From the NCBI GenBank assembly GCA_030280995.1, contig JASXTE010000004.1:14290501-14354500 (forward strand): DNA of 64,000 nt, written 5' to 3'. Made by a program: the position numbers and the translations under genes. This document shows, piece by piece, positions 21,804 to 33,758 of the stretch. Below the pieces are notes generated by a model. That model saw only the letters and a program-made list of their open reading frames with translations, was not told where the DNA came from and searched no databases. Source of the DNA: Hemileia vastatrix. Its lineage: Eukaryota; Basidiomycota; Pucciniomycetes; Pucciniales; Zaghouaniaceae. Each line of letters opens with the position of its first letter. The stretch's first letter is position 1.

Positions 21804-23385
21804 TTACAATGCATAGCACCCATAGCACTCCTCCTCCCCACCTCTCAACCAAATCCTATCATTACCCCCTCTTTTACCCCTCCTGTCCCTTGCGCTCCTT
21901 CTCAACTCCTTCAACCTTTCCTTTGCATTCACCAAATTTCCCACTGGTTCCCAAGACCTATCTCCAATCCCATAACCTTTCCAATGCACCAAGTACTGAA
22001 CCTTTCACTTATACACCCTCTTAGAAACAGCTTTCTTCACTTCAAACTCCTCTTCATTTCCCACCTGGATTGGCGCTGGTGGCTCTTCTGGGAATCCTGG
22101 AATTATATCTTCTTTATGCTTTGTGAGCAATGAAATGCTGAAGACAGGATGTACTTGTCTAATTGAGATTGGCAGTTCCAGATCATAAGCTGAGTTGGAT
22201 AACTTGCATTTGACTTTGAATGGACCCAATTTCTTGTGGTCTGATTTAGCACTGGGGTGTAATGTGGAAAGGAAGCGTGAGCTTAGGAAAACCTTGTCAT
22301 CTACCTTTAGCACATGGTGCGGGGTCCTACCTTGATTGTGATTACTCTTTATTGATTGTTGATGTAATTTGAGAGCCACTTAGAGTTCCTGATTTATGCT
22401 CAATATTCTTTGGATACACTCTTCTGTTTCTAGAACTTGTAATGTGGATGGGGTACCAATTGAGAATTTCGGGTGATCCCCATAGTTAAAATAGAATGGT
22501 GATATGCCTGTTGCGGCATTTGCCTAGTTTTTGTATGAGAATTCAGCTAATGGTAACAGCTTTACCCAATTATCTTTCTGATAGTTAATGAAATGGTGCA
22601 AATATTTTTCAATTGCTTTATTCACTATCTCAGATTGCCCATCAGTCTGTGGATGCCATGCTGTTGATGAGATGGCTTGATGATCAGTTGCTCATACATT
22701 GCTTTAAGCAGCTTAGAGTTAAAAGTACTTCCCCTATCTGATACTTTACTTTTAGGAAATCCATTTAATTTCCAGACATATGCCACCATTAAGTCTGGAA
22801 TTCCTTCTGATGTAACCTTGGTAGCAGTGGGAACAAAGTGCGCCATCTTGGTGCAGTGGTCAACTACTGTGAGGATAGCATTTTTTCTTTGTGACTTGGG
22901 TAACTCCACTATAAGATCATAAGAGAGTTCCTTCCATAACTGTTTGGCAATGCTTAACGGGGTTAGTGGCATGGTTGTTGGGCTGATCTTGTTCTTCTGG
23001 AAAGAGTCCCATGCTGCTACATAGTGCTGGACATATGCCTTCATGGACTTCCAGTAAAATTTGCAATTTACAAGCTCCACAGTCTTCAGTGGTCCTGGGT
23101 GCCCTTCCATGGGGGAGTCATGCCTTGATTTTAGCACCTGCCTCTTGAGATCTTCATTATTTGGCACCACTATTCTCCCATTCTAATAAAGTGTTTCCCC
23201 TTCTAAGTGATACTGCTCCAATCCTTTTCTTACCAATACCTCTTTTTATAAAAGCCCCTTCATCCTTTTCCTGCTCCCTCCTTACCCATTCCATCAAATA
23301 TTCATCCATTAATTCCACTTCATCTAGGATAACCCCCTCTTTAAGGTCACCCTTCAATAATGTAGTGCCAACAGCATGTAACTGG
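21804..23385 (-). pseudogene. Integrase and chromodomain of gypsy E (downstream part)
   Basis: Read on the minus strand from 23385, the end of the RNase H linker is followed by a zinc-binding segment (GHPGPLKT...) in which both expected Cys are lost (AAWDSFQKNK). The integrase core follows with TVVDH and VSDRGSTF, then a broken stretch, a GPF-like module (KKLGPFKVKCKL, about 22200) and a chromodomain (MVHWKGYG..SWEP, about 21930-21990). The chromodomain assigns E to the chromovirus branch of Ty3/gypsy, which targets chromatin marks. Stops and frameshifts occur near 23160-23200, 22400-22620 and 21995-22020. The upstream part of the same element lies beyond the 12.2-kb insertion, at 35617-36678. 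Confidence 0.88.
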
Positions 23386-23520
23386 AACCACGCAATATTT
23401 GGGGGAGACTTGCTAGAAAGTCCTCAACTTGAAGTCAGATGGAACTCAGACTGAAGTAATACTGAAATTTCACTTGAAGAATAACACAAACAATAATGGA
23501 TCTATATTGAAAACATAGTG

Positions 23521-26300
23521 AAAGTGTGAGGATAACTGATTGGAAGCCAGAAAAAATCATCCCATGAGTCTACTCAATGAACAGTATTTTTTGATGCAAC
23601 TTATTTAAATAATACTTTATTAATTTAAGTTGATCAATAAAAATCTATCAATAATATCACAATTCTTAAATACAATAATGTTATTAAAAACTTTAAGATT
23701 ACATATAAAAAAAATCAGTGACTTTCTCTATTACCTACAACTGTTTTTACAGAATTGAAAAACTGTAATTTTATTATTAACACAATATAAACTGAATTTC
23801 TCCTTGATTTATTTTTTTTATTTCAAGATTTAGCAATGGTATATTTCAATATATTGAATTTTCTTTAAAAAAATAGAATCAACAGAAAACTCAAATTATT
23901 TATTATAGATTACAATTAAAAACATGGAAAACCAGAATGTAAAGTATGGTAATTATTTTTGAAGCTTTTTAACTACATGAAGAACTTTCACAACTTATTT
24001 ACACTATTTAATTTTAAATGAAAAATAGTTGATTATGTATCTTAGAATTAGTATATATCTTTATGCTTTAGATTCCAATGCATTTTGGGGGCATAGAAAA
24101 TGCAAGAAAAGGAAAAAAAGATCCTTGAAATATTTTTCTCTTTTTAAAATTATACCAATTCCTCAGCTACTAAGACAATATATATATTATATCATGGGTA
24201 AATGAATATTTATCTAGATTTTAGAATATCTTTTTTATTGATTTCATAAATATTTTTTTGGCATACATTAAGTTGGTGAAGTGATCTAGAGAACTCAAAA
24301 AAAAATACCACTCAGTGAATTCCATTCATGAAAAATACAGATAAAATGTGCCTAAAGTTATGAAAATAATTTTTAAGTAAATAGAGGAATATTTCTTAAA
24401 AATTTTAACTGAATAGTATCATGTACTTTAATTCTGATATTTGAGATAAAAATACTGTTCATCTGGAGTTTCACCTCACAATTTTTACAGTGTTTCCATG
24501 TAAGAAGAGGTGCACAAGATCAAATTTCAGGCTTTTATAAAATTAAAATACTCTACCAAAGAGGTAGAACTGATATTATTCATCATTACATAATTTTATT
24601 TGTAAAAAGACATCTATATAAAAATTTTTTTTTAAGAAAGATACAATAGATAACTTGAACCATGACAATATAAATTGCTACCATTATAAAAATTAAGTTC
24701 TGATTAGTATAAATTTATTAAAATACTTTAAAATATATGTAAAAAATCATTCAGCTTTTTTATTCAACTTTTATTAATTAAAATTGTAGAGGATCATACT
24801 CTTGGTTGGTGAGATAAATAAATTTACAAGATAACTTTACAGCTCTAAAATTGCTCCTTCTTCTCATGTTAGAAATATAGGTTGATTGTTTTTCAATTCA
24901 TTATTTGAAATAAGATAATAAAACCTATAGGTTAAAATAAATTATCTTATACATTTAATGAGTCAATATATTTGATACTTTCTAGAAAAAATACTATATA
25001 AATCTTCTTAAATATTTTAATTATCAAAATTCAATACATGAATAATTAATTTTTAACTTAAATTAATTTCAAATGTGAGTATTGTGAATTTCCAGTGAAG
25101 ATTAAAGCAGAAAAACAAGTTAAGAAGTTAACTTTGATTGAAATTTAAATTTTTGAAAAAGATTTTATGTTTATATTTTAAAAACTTCTATTTTATGCAT
25201 TCAAATTGATTTAAACTTAAACATATAAATCTATTCTAATGAATGTGTTACTAGGAAGTACCTTCAATATTTTTATTTAAAAGAGATTTTTTTATTTTGT
25301 TAAAATATATTGAGTATCAATTGGAGCTCTGGAACAAATTTATAGATATTATAGGAATATAAAAATAGGTGTAGGATTTTTTCAGTCTATCAATTGAAAG
25401 AAAAATCATTCTATAATAATTGAAGATGAAATTACAGCTATTTGAAATAATGTTTTTTTTAAAAAATTAAATTTTTTTTTTATTTCTTCCCATAAATTTA
25501 TATCATGTAGAGAAAATATTTTTGTTAAAAAAATATACTTAGACTTACATTATAATAAATTTTTTTTAAATTTTACCAAATTTAAAAACTTTTAAGAAAT
25601 TAAAAGAACTTCTCACAGTTTAACTAAGGTTGAACCACAGTCTTACATAGGTTGTAATTGAGAGTTCAATCTAAGTTCTATCAAAGCTAAATATTTAATT
25701 TTAAAAAATTGTATGTATTTATTGCAATAAAAGCTTTTTAGAAATTAAGAGATCTCAGATAAATTTTTCTTTTACTGATTAAATAATAATTCATATATTA
25801 AGAAATTTTATAATTTTTCTTTCCCTGAGTGTTTATTAATTACATTAATTTATTATAGTACATATAGTAGTCAGAAATTAAGAGATTAAGAAAAAAATAA
25901 AAATTTTATCATTATATCTTGTGGTAAATCTTCATTTGAAGCCCATGATTCATGTAGAAGATTTTTTTCACCTCACCAGCAAAACTCACATGTACATTAT
26001 AAACTATGTAAGCTCACCTAATGAGGCCTATGAAAATGGTTTAAAATTTAATCAAATTTTTTTGGTTAAAAATATTTTCTAAAATATCTATTATTTTTTT
26101 GTAATATATATAATTATCAACCACATTACATAAAAAAGTTTGAAGGAAAAATTATACTAATATTATATGGTTAATTTTTATATCATATTACTTCTCATTC
26201 TTTATGTTAAAATGTATATAAATAATGATCAATACATCTGTATTTTTAGTTATTGAACAGTTATACAAATCCATACACCATAGTTCAAAAATAATTTACA
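23521..26300. other. Gene-free AT-rich interior of the large CACTA-type element
   Basis: This is extremely AT-rich with no open frame of note on either strand. I see no recognisable domain, tandem array or RNA gene in it. Confidence 0.75.
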
Positions 26301-26303
26301 TGA

Positions 26304-26565
26304 CACTACGCAATATAGGGGGTGTACTTGCTAGCAAGTCCCCAACCTGAACTCAGACAAAACTCAGATGGAACTCAGACTGAACTCATAAAAAAATTAA
26401 TATTGAACTCTACTTGAAGACCCACCTAAAACTGTTCTGCTGAATAGTGTTCATCCCTGATTGTATTGTTCCTTTGTCAATAGCTCAATGTGTGTTCAAT
26501 CTGTGGTGAATTTGAGTCCAAGGTTGCGGACTTGCTAACAAGTCTTCCCCCCATATTGTGTGGTG
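26304..26565. mobile_element. CACTA-type MITE, copy 2 (262 bp)
   Basis: It starts CACTACGCAATATAGGGGG, its inverted right end is CACCACACAATATGGGGGG, and TGA is duplicated outside (26301-26303 and 26566-26568). The interior matches copy 1 in the opposite orientation, with repeated GAACTCAGA words. It is nested in the larger family member. Confidence 0.88.
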
Positions 26566-26789
26566 TGATAAAGTAAATTTAAAGCTTTAGTATCTTATTT
26601 AAAATGCTAATGTATGACTAAAACTACTTTGGAGTTAATTTTTTCACCTTATATATTTCATGTTTCAGCTAATATTTTATGGCAGTGAGCTCTGTTCTTT
26701 TCCTGAAGAACAGACTCCATCCTCCTATTTTTACACTCAGTTTGCACCAATCCCCATCCATTTCAATTCTATCAACACATGCTTGTCTT

Positions 26790-27300
26790 CCCTCCCCACC
26801 CATTTAACTACCCTCCCATCCCCATTGTATGCCATCCTCTTTTGATCCCCATTTCACCCCTCCCAACCTCTCCCCAACCCTTTTCTTCATTCAAAATGCC
26901 TTGGAAACCCTTAATCTTCCCTTCCAACTCTTTCCCAACCTTTTTGCTACCCCATATACCCTTCCTCACCCCTCTTTCCAGCCTCCCCAACCCTTGTAGC
27001 CCCATTCCTCCCCTTTACCTCACCTCCACAATCCTTGAACCCCCGATTTCATCCCTTTCAACTCAGTCCCTATTTCTGTATATAAAAATAAAGTGTTAGG
27101 GAGGAATGGGGAGGTAAGCAAACTGGAAGGAGAGGGGTGGATAGGGGTGGAGAGGGAGAGGCAAATTTGGATAGGTGTTGAAAATGATAAAGAAGGGTGT
27201 GAAAAGGGTGTGGAGAAAGATGAGTTGAGGATAAAGGAATATTTAAAAGGGAAAAAAGTGGTGTATTCATGTAAGGGAGTAAAAAAAACAATAAAAGAAG
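26790..27300. repeat. C-rich to G-rich strand-switch segment
   Basis: About 290 bp of C/T-rich DNA switches near 27085 to about 200 bp of G/A-rich DNA. Words such as GGGAGGAATGGGG on the right have inverted partners on the left (CCCCATTCCTCCC near 27000), so this is a decayed inverted repeat. Reading frames here look compositional. Confidence 0.55.
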
Positions 27301-28126
27301 ATAGTAAAACAAAATAAATGTACAAAAAAATAAAAAATAAAAAATATGTTACAAAGAGTGGGCACAGAAATTCCTTGAATCCTAAAAATCCACAAGTCCT
27401 ATACTTTTATTTTCTTCATTTACTTAAATTGTATAAAAATCTACATTTTAATATTTTGAAAATTTTGAAGATGAAGGGAGATAAATTTTAATAAATATTT
27501 GTATGAAAATATTTTTTATTTACAAATAAAATATAGTATTTCAATTGAATTTGAAAATTATATGTCTAAGTAAAGTCTTTGTAACATGATTTTTAAGATT
27601 TTTGAATGTTCTTTAGATATTTTAATGATTTATAATATTTAATACCATCTAGTCATAAAATAAGTATATAATTTTTTCAATTTATGAAAATAATACAATA
27701 AATAATATAAATTCACAAAATAATCTTTCATGAACAAATTGACATATTTTAAATTATAGTTTCTCCATGTATTTCTGGCCAAAGAAACTTATATCATTAT
27801 GTCAGATGGTATCTTTCCAAATATGTATTTTGGTGTTCTTTTTTTAAAAATTGCAAAAAAACTGCTTAAATAGTTTAAAAAATATGTATTTTTTGGAATG
27901 ATTTGGGTGTAGTCTGCACTGTATTAAAATTTCTATAAAAAAATCTCATTCTTCATATCTCAAGATTTTTTCAAAGTATTATTACCTATGCTTCATTAAA
28001 TGTTCAAGTTGTATTAATATTGAGTTCACCAGAATGTCATTATTAGGGGGTATCAATGTTCAGGGATCCGCAATTAGGGATCAGGAATTTTTTTTCCCGG
28101 GATCAGACATTTTTAATTGCGGAAGA

Positions 28127-28162
28127 TTCTTATCCACTAGCCCCAGGGCTAGTGGATAAGAA
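28127..28162. repeat. Perfect 17-bp inverted repeat near the left Harbinger end
   Basis: TTCTTATCCACTAGCCC is followed after 2 nt by its exact reverse complement. Its position 80 bp inside the terminal repeat suggests a transposase-binding or structural role. That is inference. Confidence 0.8.
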
Positions 28163-28373
28163 ATCCACGATAATGCATTATCCCGCCTCTTATACCCCAA
28201 TTTCCATTCCTAATTCCTGATCCCAAACTCATCTCATCCATGATGGATTTATAAGAAAGTCACATGACTTATAATTGCTGATGCCATCCTTAAGTATTTC
28301 CTCACTCTATGCTACTTAATTTTGGTGGCGAACACTTAAGTTTTTTTGCTATCTACACACCCCAACTGCACAT

Positions 28374-29683
28374 TTGGCGGTGAATTCCCACTTCCCTCAT
28401 CACATAACCCTTCCACCAGAAACAATGAAACACCTCTCTACTAGGAATCTACTTCACTCAACAATGAATGCTATCACTTTTCTTTTAGTTCTTTACTATA
28501 AATCTGACTCTGATTTGGAAGATGCTTTAGCTTATATGTGTTTTCTTTCCAAAAAGCGTTAGATCATCACCAGGGGGCCAAATCTTTATCATGATCCCCG
28601 ATATGATCTGGCCTCCATTCTCAACATTCCTCATTTAAACTTCACACAACTTTTTAGAACTTCTCCCGATTCTTTCTTCAAACTTTATCAACTCATCTCC
28701 GATCATCCTATCTTCCATAACAATTCTCATAACAAACAGCGTAATCCTGCCATCCAACTTGCTGTTGCTCTATGTCGCTTTGGCTCAAATGGAAATGGTG
28801 CTGCCGTAAGACATTTGGATAATCTCTTTAACATAGGATATGGTACCGTGATATTATACACCAAGGGCTGTATGATTGCTATCCTTTCCCTCAAGTCTCA
28901 AACTCTTGCTTGGCCAACTCCAGAACAGCGACTTGAATCCTCTAAGTAATGCAAGCTGAAGGTTTCCCTGGCTGTATAGGTTTTGTTGATGGCACAACCA
29001 TCCCTTTGAGTCAAAAGCCTGCTCATGATGGCAACCATTATTTTGATCGCAAAAAAAGGTTTCTTCAAAATCTTCTCCAAGTTCTCATCTTTCACAATCT
29101 AACTATTAATCTTCTTTCTAGATACTCTATTGCCGTTCAACTTGTATGCAATGTCAATAAAAAAATTATTGCTTTTCACAGTGGCTGCCCTGGATCATGT
29201 CATGACTCTTCCGTCTTCCAAAGAATGAGAATTTCTCAATCCCCTGAATCATACTTTGACGAATCTCAGTACCTCCTTGCAGACTCAGCATATGCAAGTG
29301 GAAAGTACATTATACCTGCTTTCCGTGGTGCAACTTCAGAAAATGACCCCAAAACTAAATTTAATTATCACCTTGCACAATCAAGAGTACGAATTGAACA
29401 TGCTATAGGTATTTTAAAGGGACGATTTTCTAGTCTTCGGGAGCTCAGAATCCAATTTCAAAAAAAATTGGAGATCAAAACTGCAAATCATTGGATCTTG
29501 ACTTGCGTAATACTCCACAATATTCTAGCTGATTTAAAGGATGAGTGGAATGATCTTTATGAAGAAGAGGATCCTGAACCACCACTGGCACTCCCCTCCC
29601 TTGATTCACAAATCATTCAATCAACCGGCATACGCCCCATTATAATGCCAATTACTCTTCAACATTTCTCTTCACCCTTTTAA
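28374..29683 (+). pseudogene. Harbinger DDE transposase (DDE_Tnp_4 type)
   Basis: The frame starts near 28374 and is interrupted by TAG at 28560-28562 and by a one-base shift near 28948. The N-terminal part carries the helix-rich region (FRTSPDSFFKLYQLI). The catalytic part has GFVDGT, PGSCHDSSVF, LLADSAY and RVRIEHAIGILKGRF, which supply the D, D and E. A 63-nt GT-AG segment (29059-29121) interrupts FDRKK/RYSIAVQ, where relatives are continuous, so it is probably an intron. An acidic tail ends at 29683. The protein would cut and join the element ends. Two lesions make this copy inactive unless it is rescued in trans. Confidence 0.85.
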
Positions 29684-30032
29684 TTTTTAATTTTTATGTT
29701 TTCATACTTTCCAATTGTCCTCTTTGTGTACTTTAATCACTTGGTTTTGTATTTTGGTTTGTTGCATATTCATTTTTTTTTTGAATTTACGGTGAATATC
29801 TTTTTTTTGGATGGCTCATTGGTTTTCTTTCACTTCCTCAACATGAAATCGCATATTTTCTTATATCGCATATTTTGTCAGTGATTTTTTTTTTCATTCA
29901 TCACTCATATCCTTTTCCTATTCTCCTCAAACATCCCTCAAATATTTTGGTTGCATTTATTTTCTCAACTCAGCTCACCAGGTAGGTCATTTTTTTTCTT
30001 TTTTCATGGTTTTTTATTTGCTAATCATGATT

Positions 30033-30063
<31 letters not shown>

Positions 30064-31567
30064 TGCTTTTTTTTTGTTTTTTTTGTAAGTGCTTCTATTA
30101 TTTTTGTTCTAGGGTAAACTAATTTTTGTTTTGCTTTTTTCTCTTTTTTATCTTTTTATTTTTTTGTTTTTTTTTCTCTCCTTCACCTCTCTTTATCATC
30201 CTCAAGGCCCCCCTTTTTCCCTCTCTTTACCTGTCTCTGACCCCCTTTTTACCCCCTTTTTAGCTGCCTCAAATCCCCCCTTTCCCCCCTCTTTAGGTCC
30301 CTCATCACCCCCTTTCCCCTCTTTTTAGGTGCTTCAATACTCCCCCCTTCCCCTCTCTTTATGTCCCTCAAACCCCCCCTTCACCTCTCTTTTGGCGCCT
30401 CAAACCCCCCCCCTTCACCTCTCTTTACCCACATCAAACCCCCCCTTTCCCTCTCTTTAGGCGCCTCAAACACCCCCCCTTCCCCCCCTACCTAATCATT
30501 ATATCCTCCTCTACCCCCCCCCCCCCCCCAGTTTATTAACAAACGATCGTTATAGATCGTTTGTTAATAAACAGGGGGGGGGGGGTGGGTGTTGGGGAAA
30601 GGGTTTGGGAGGGGGTAAGGAGATTGGAAGGGGGGGGTTTGAGGTACCTAAGGAGAGGGGAATGGGGGGGGGTTTGAGGTGCCTAAGGAGAGGGGAAGGG
30701 CGGGGGTTTGAGGCGCCTAAGGAGAGGGGAATGGGGGGGTTTGAGGCGCCTAAGGTGAGGGGAATGGGGGGGTTTGAGGGAGCTAAAGAGGGGGGAATGG
30801 GGGGGGTTTGAGGCAGCTAATGAGGGGGGAAGGAGGGTGATGAGGGACCTAAAGAGGGGTGAAAGGGGGGTATTTCAGGGGGATTTTGAGGCAGGCAAGG
30901 AGAGCATTTGAGGGGGAAAAGGGGACTTTAATGGGAGATAAAGATGGGTTACTAACTTTCAAATAAAGATACTAACAAATTTTTGTTTGTAATTTTGATT
31001 ATTTTTTTTATTTTTTTTGCAGTAATATAGAAAAAAAAAAAAATTTTTTGCTGATAAGGACTGTCCCTCTTATTTACAATACAAAAAAGGTTTATAATTT
31101 TATATTTAATTTTTCTATAATTAATTTTTGTGATTTTGATTTTATTTAAATAATTTTTTTATTTTTGATTTTGATTTTACTGATTTTTTTTTTTTTTTTC
31201 AGGATCTTGTGAGAAGGTTTTTAATAACCAATCTTCAGGTTCAATTTTAATTTTTTTTTTATTTTTTTTTTTTGTGATTTAATTTTTACTGAAATTTTTT
31301 TTTTTGGATAAATTTTTTTTTTTTTTAAGGATTTTGCTTTTATTTTCTTTTTAAAAATAAAACCTCAGGTTTTTTTTTTAATAAAATTTTTTTTTGGAAA
31401 ATTTTTTACTCATTTTTTGTTTTTTGTTTTTTGTTTTTTTGTTTTTTTTCTATTTTAATTTTTAAATAAAAAACAGTTTTTTTATTTGAAAAATAAGGTG
31501 AGAATTTTTTTTAAAAAAAATTGAGTTGAAATTTTATTGACATTTAATTTTTTTTCAGATCAAAAAA
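29684..31567. other. T-rich spacer with C/G-rich hairpin between transposase and dioxygenase genes
   Basis: No gene is supported. Long T-runs dominate 29690-30180 and 30960-31560, and a large inverted repeat occupies the middle. Confidence 0.7.
30190..30920. repeat. Giant C-rich/G-rich inverted repeat with central 18-bp palindrome
   Basis: The left arm has about eight imperfect 35-bp units of the form GGCGCCTCAAAC, poly-C, TTCCCCTCTCTTTA. The right arm has the complementary units TTTGAGGCGCCTAAGGAGAG and poly-G. At the centre, GTTTATTAACAAACGATC (30531-30548) and its exact complement (30555-30572) flank a 6-nt loop, bordered by about 16 C and 12 G. It could extrude as a cruciform or form i-motif/G-quadruplex structures. 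Confidence 0.9.
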
Positions 31568-32910
31568 ATGTCTTCTTCTTCAGATTCACCCCTTACTTCT
31601 CTCTCATCTTCATCTTTATCTTCTTTATCATCTTCATCTTTATCATCACTATCATCTTCTTCAAAATCAAGATCCATACAATCTTCTTCTAAATCATCAA
31701 AAATAAATTTATCTTCTTTATCATCTTCATCTTTATCATCTCTATCATCTTCTTTGAAATCAACTCTATCATCTTCTTTGAAATCAACTTCCATACAATC
31801 ATCTTCTAAATCATCAAAAAAAATTAAAGATAATCAGTCTCATCAGAAGAAAAGATATTTAAAAAAAAAGTCTCTCTGCGAAAGTTATTTTCGTCATATC
31901 CCAAACATTTTTTTTTATAAAACTAAAGTAGATAAAAAAAATCAATATCCGAAAAAATTACCAGAAGATATCAAATATCTAACAGAATTTGGAGATGATT
32001 GAGTTGTTGCAGTTATCAGCAATGCTTTTAAGCCTCAATTCATTTTGGAAGTTCATTCATTTGATGGGGTAAAAGATGAAGCTTTTAATCAACTATCCGA
32101 TCTTATCATAACTCTTTATCAAATGGCTTTGGTTCGATTACCTATAAGGAATAAGAATTTGTTGGGTGGTATCATGATTGGTTTTGGTTGGAGACCTGGT
32201 TTTGTCAAAGGATATTCTCTTGGTATGTCTAATAATTTTTGTTCCATTCTTAATATCATTTCACTTATTTCAATTATATAGGTATATATTCATTGCTCAA
32301 TAATATCACTAAAGCACAAAAAGATGAAGATTTTCGCTTATGGGACACTCTACCCTACTTTAATTCTTTTCTTGCTCTTCGACTCAAAAAGCTCTGTAAT
32401 AAGGCATTTGAAAAAAATCATGACCTTGCAACCAAAGTTGGAATACCGAATTGGTGTGACTCTGAATGGGAAGATATCAGCCACGAATATCTTTTATTTT
32501 CTAATGTTATTATCACTCATTCTGGATTCCACAATAGGATTCATATCGATAGGAATGATGCCAATTATCTTACTTTTGGAATATTCTCATATATCAATCC
32601 GATAACTGGCCACCCAATACCATCTCCAGCTAAAATCAAAGGACATGGTTTATATTTTCCAGACCACCGGTGCATCATTGATTTTGGTTTGGGAAATGGT
32701 ATCATCAAAACTATTTGGAATTCTTCTAAGGATAATCATCAAACGACCAAAGCTCCTCCTGGTTTGAAATCCTGTCAAGATTTCACTCATTTCGGTTGCT
32801 CATTTCAAATCAGTAATAAGTTGATACAAAGAATCAATAAGGTAAAGAAAGAAGGTAAAGTTATTCGATTTAAAAAAACTTTATCTAGATCCAAAAAGTA
32901 TGGGGATTAG
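31568..32910 (+). pseudogene. TET/JBP-like 2-oxoglutarate/Fe(II) dioxygenase in the Harbinger element
   Basis: ATG 31568 opens a Ser-rich low-complexity N-terminus (about 100 residues) and a basic stretch. An in-frame TGA at 32000-32002 interrupts it. The same frame continues to a 60-nt intron (32222-32281, GTATGT...TATATAG), and exon 2 runs to 32910. Exon 2 has the iron-binding HID motif in FHNRIHIDRNDANYLTFG, a GLYFPDHRCIIDFG strand and a distal DNHQTT with the trailing THFGCSFQ. These match the TET-like family known from rusts. TET/JBP enzymes oxidise 5-methylcytosine or thymine in DNA; activity on DNA is inferred here. The TGA would disable the protein unless read through. Confidence 0.7.
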
Positions 32911-33199
32911 AGTTGTCATCGAAAATTTTATATTTTTTCATAAATTTTTAATAAATATTTTTTATATATCAATTTTCTCAAATAATGTGATGAGCCATCG
33001 ACCTTGTGTTGTATAACAGGTAATCATGATAACATTTATTTGTTTCATGGGGTTCCTCTTTCCTATACCTGTAGAAAGTCCCAAACTTATGTTTCTCGAC
33101 TTGGTCTGCATTTTGGCTTGAGGGATTGTCATTACTTTAAACTAGGGAAATTGATATATATTAGATATTTATTTAATAATTTATGTAATTATATTAAAT

Positions 33200-33645
33200 T
33201 TAGATGACTTCCACCCCTTACTTCAATAAAATGCAGGGGGGGGTATTGCCAAATTTTCAAATCTGACATGTGAAATTGATGACTTAGAAAAATTTTGGTG
33301 ATACCCACCCCTTGCTTCAATAAAATGCAGGGGAGAGTATTGCCAATTTTTTTAAACAGATATAGAATTTTTTTGACTTGTAAATATTTTTGTGATAACC
33401 GTCCCTTACTTCAATAAAATCCATGGGGGGTTGTGCCAAAATTTTTTATAAGACTTGTGAAATTCTTGACATGTAAGAATTTTTAGGATACCGGTAAAAT
33501 GCAGGGGGTAGTAAAGCCAAATTTTCATATAAAACTTTCAAGATTCATGACATGAAAGAATTTTTGTGATACCCACCCCTTACTTCAAAAAAATACAGGG
33601 GTGGGGGATTGTCAAATTTTCAAAGGAGACTTGAAAATTTTATTT
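33200..33645. repeat. Five imperfect tandem repeats of about 95 bp
   Basis: Each unit has ACCCCTTACTTCAATAAAAT, then GCAGGGG, then TATTGCCAAATTTTC and a spacer with GACATG. The starts are near 33209, 33301, 33397, 33490 (shortened) and 33570. CCCC and GGGG blocks in each unit could pair. The array lies between the 3' ends of the convergent dioxygenase and Myb/SANT genes. Confidence 0.75.
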
Positions 33646-33758
33646 AAAAAAAGAATATTTATCATTAAAATACGATATTTCAAGAAATACAGAAAATAAT
33701 TGTAAAATTTATGTACAAATAAATATGAACACATGAAGTGTGAAAGAAATAAAAGAAA

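Noticed and set aside
26660..27325. Several Pro/Leu-rich and Gly/Lys-rich frames
   Set aside because: They arise from the C-rich and G-rich composition of the strand-switch block; there are no domains or splice context.
30605..30811. A Gly/Glu repeat protein (GFEAPKERGMGG type)
   Set aside because: It is a translation of the G-rich tandem arm of the inverted repeat, with no ATG context or conserved partner.
31555..31794. An Asp/Glu-rich minus-strand frame opposite the Ser-rich N-terminus of the TET-like gene
   Set aside because: It is the mirror image of TCT/TCA Ser codons. The plus strand has an ATG, splice sites and a domain downstream.
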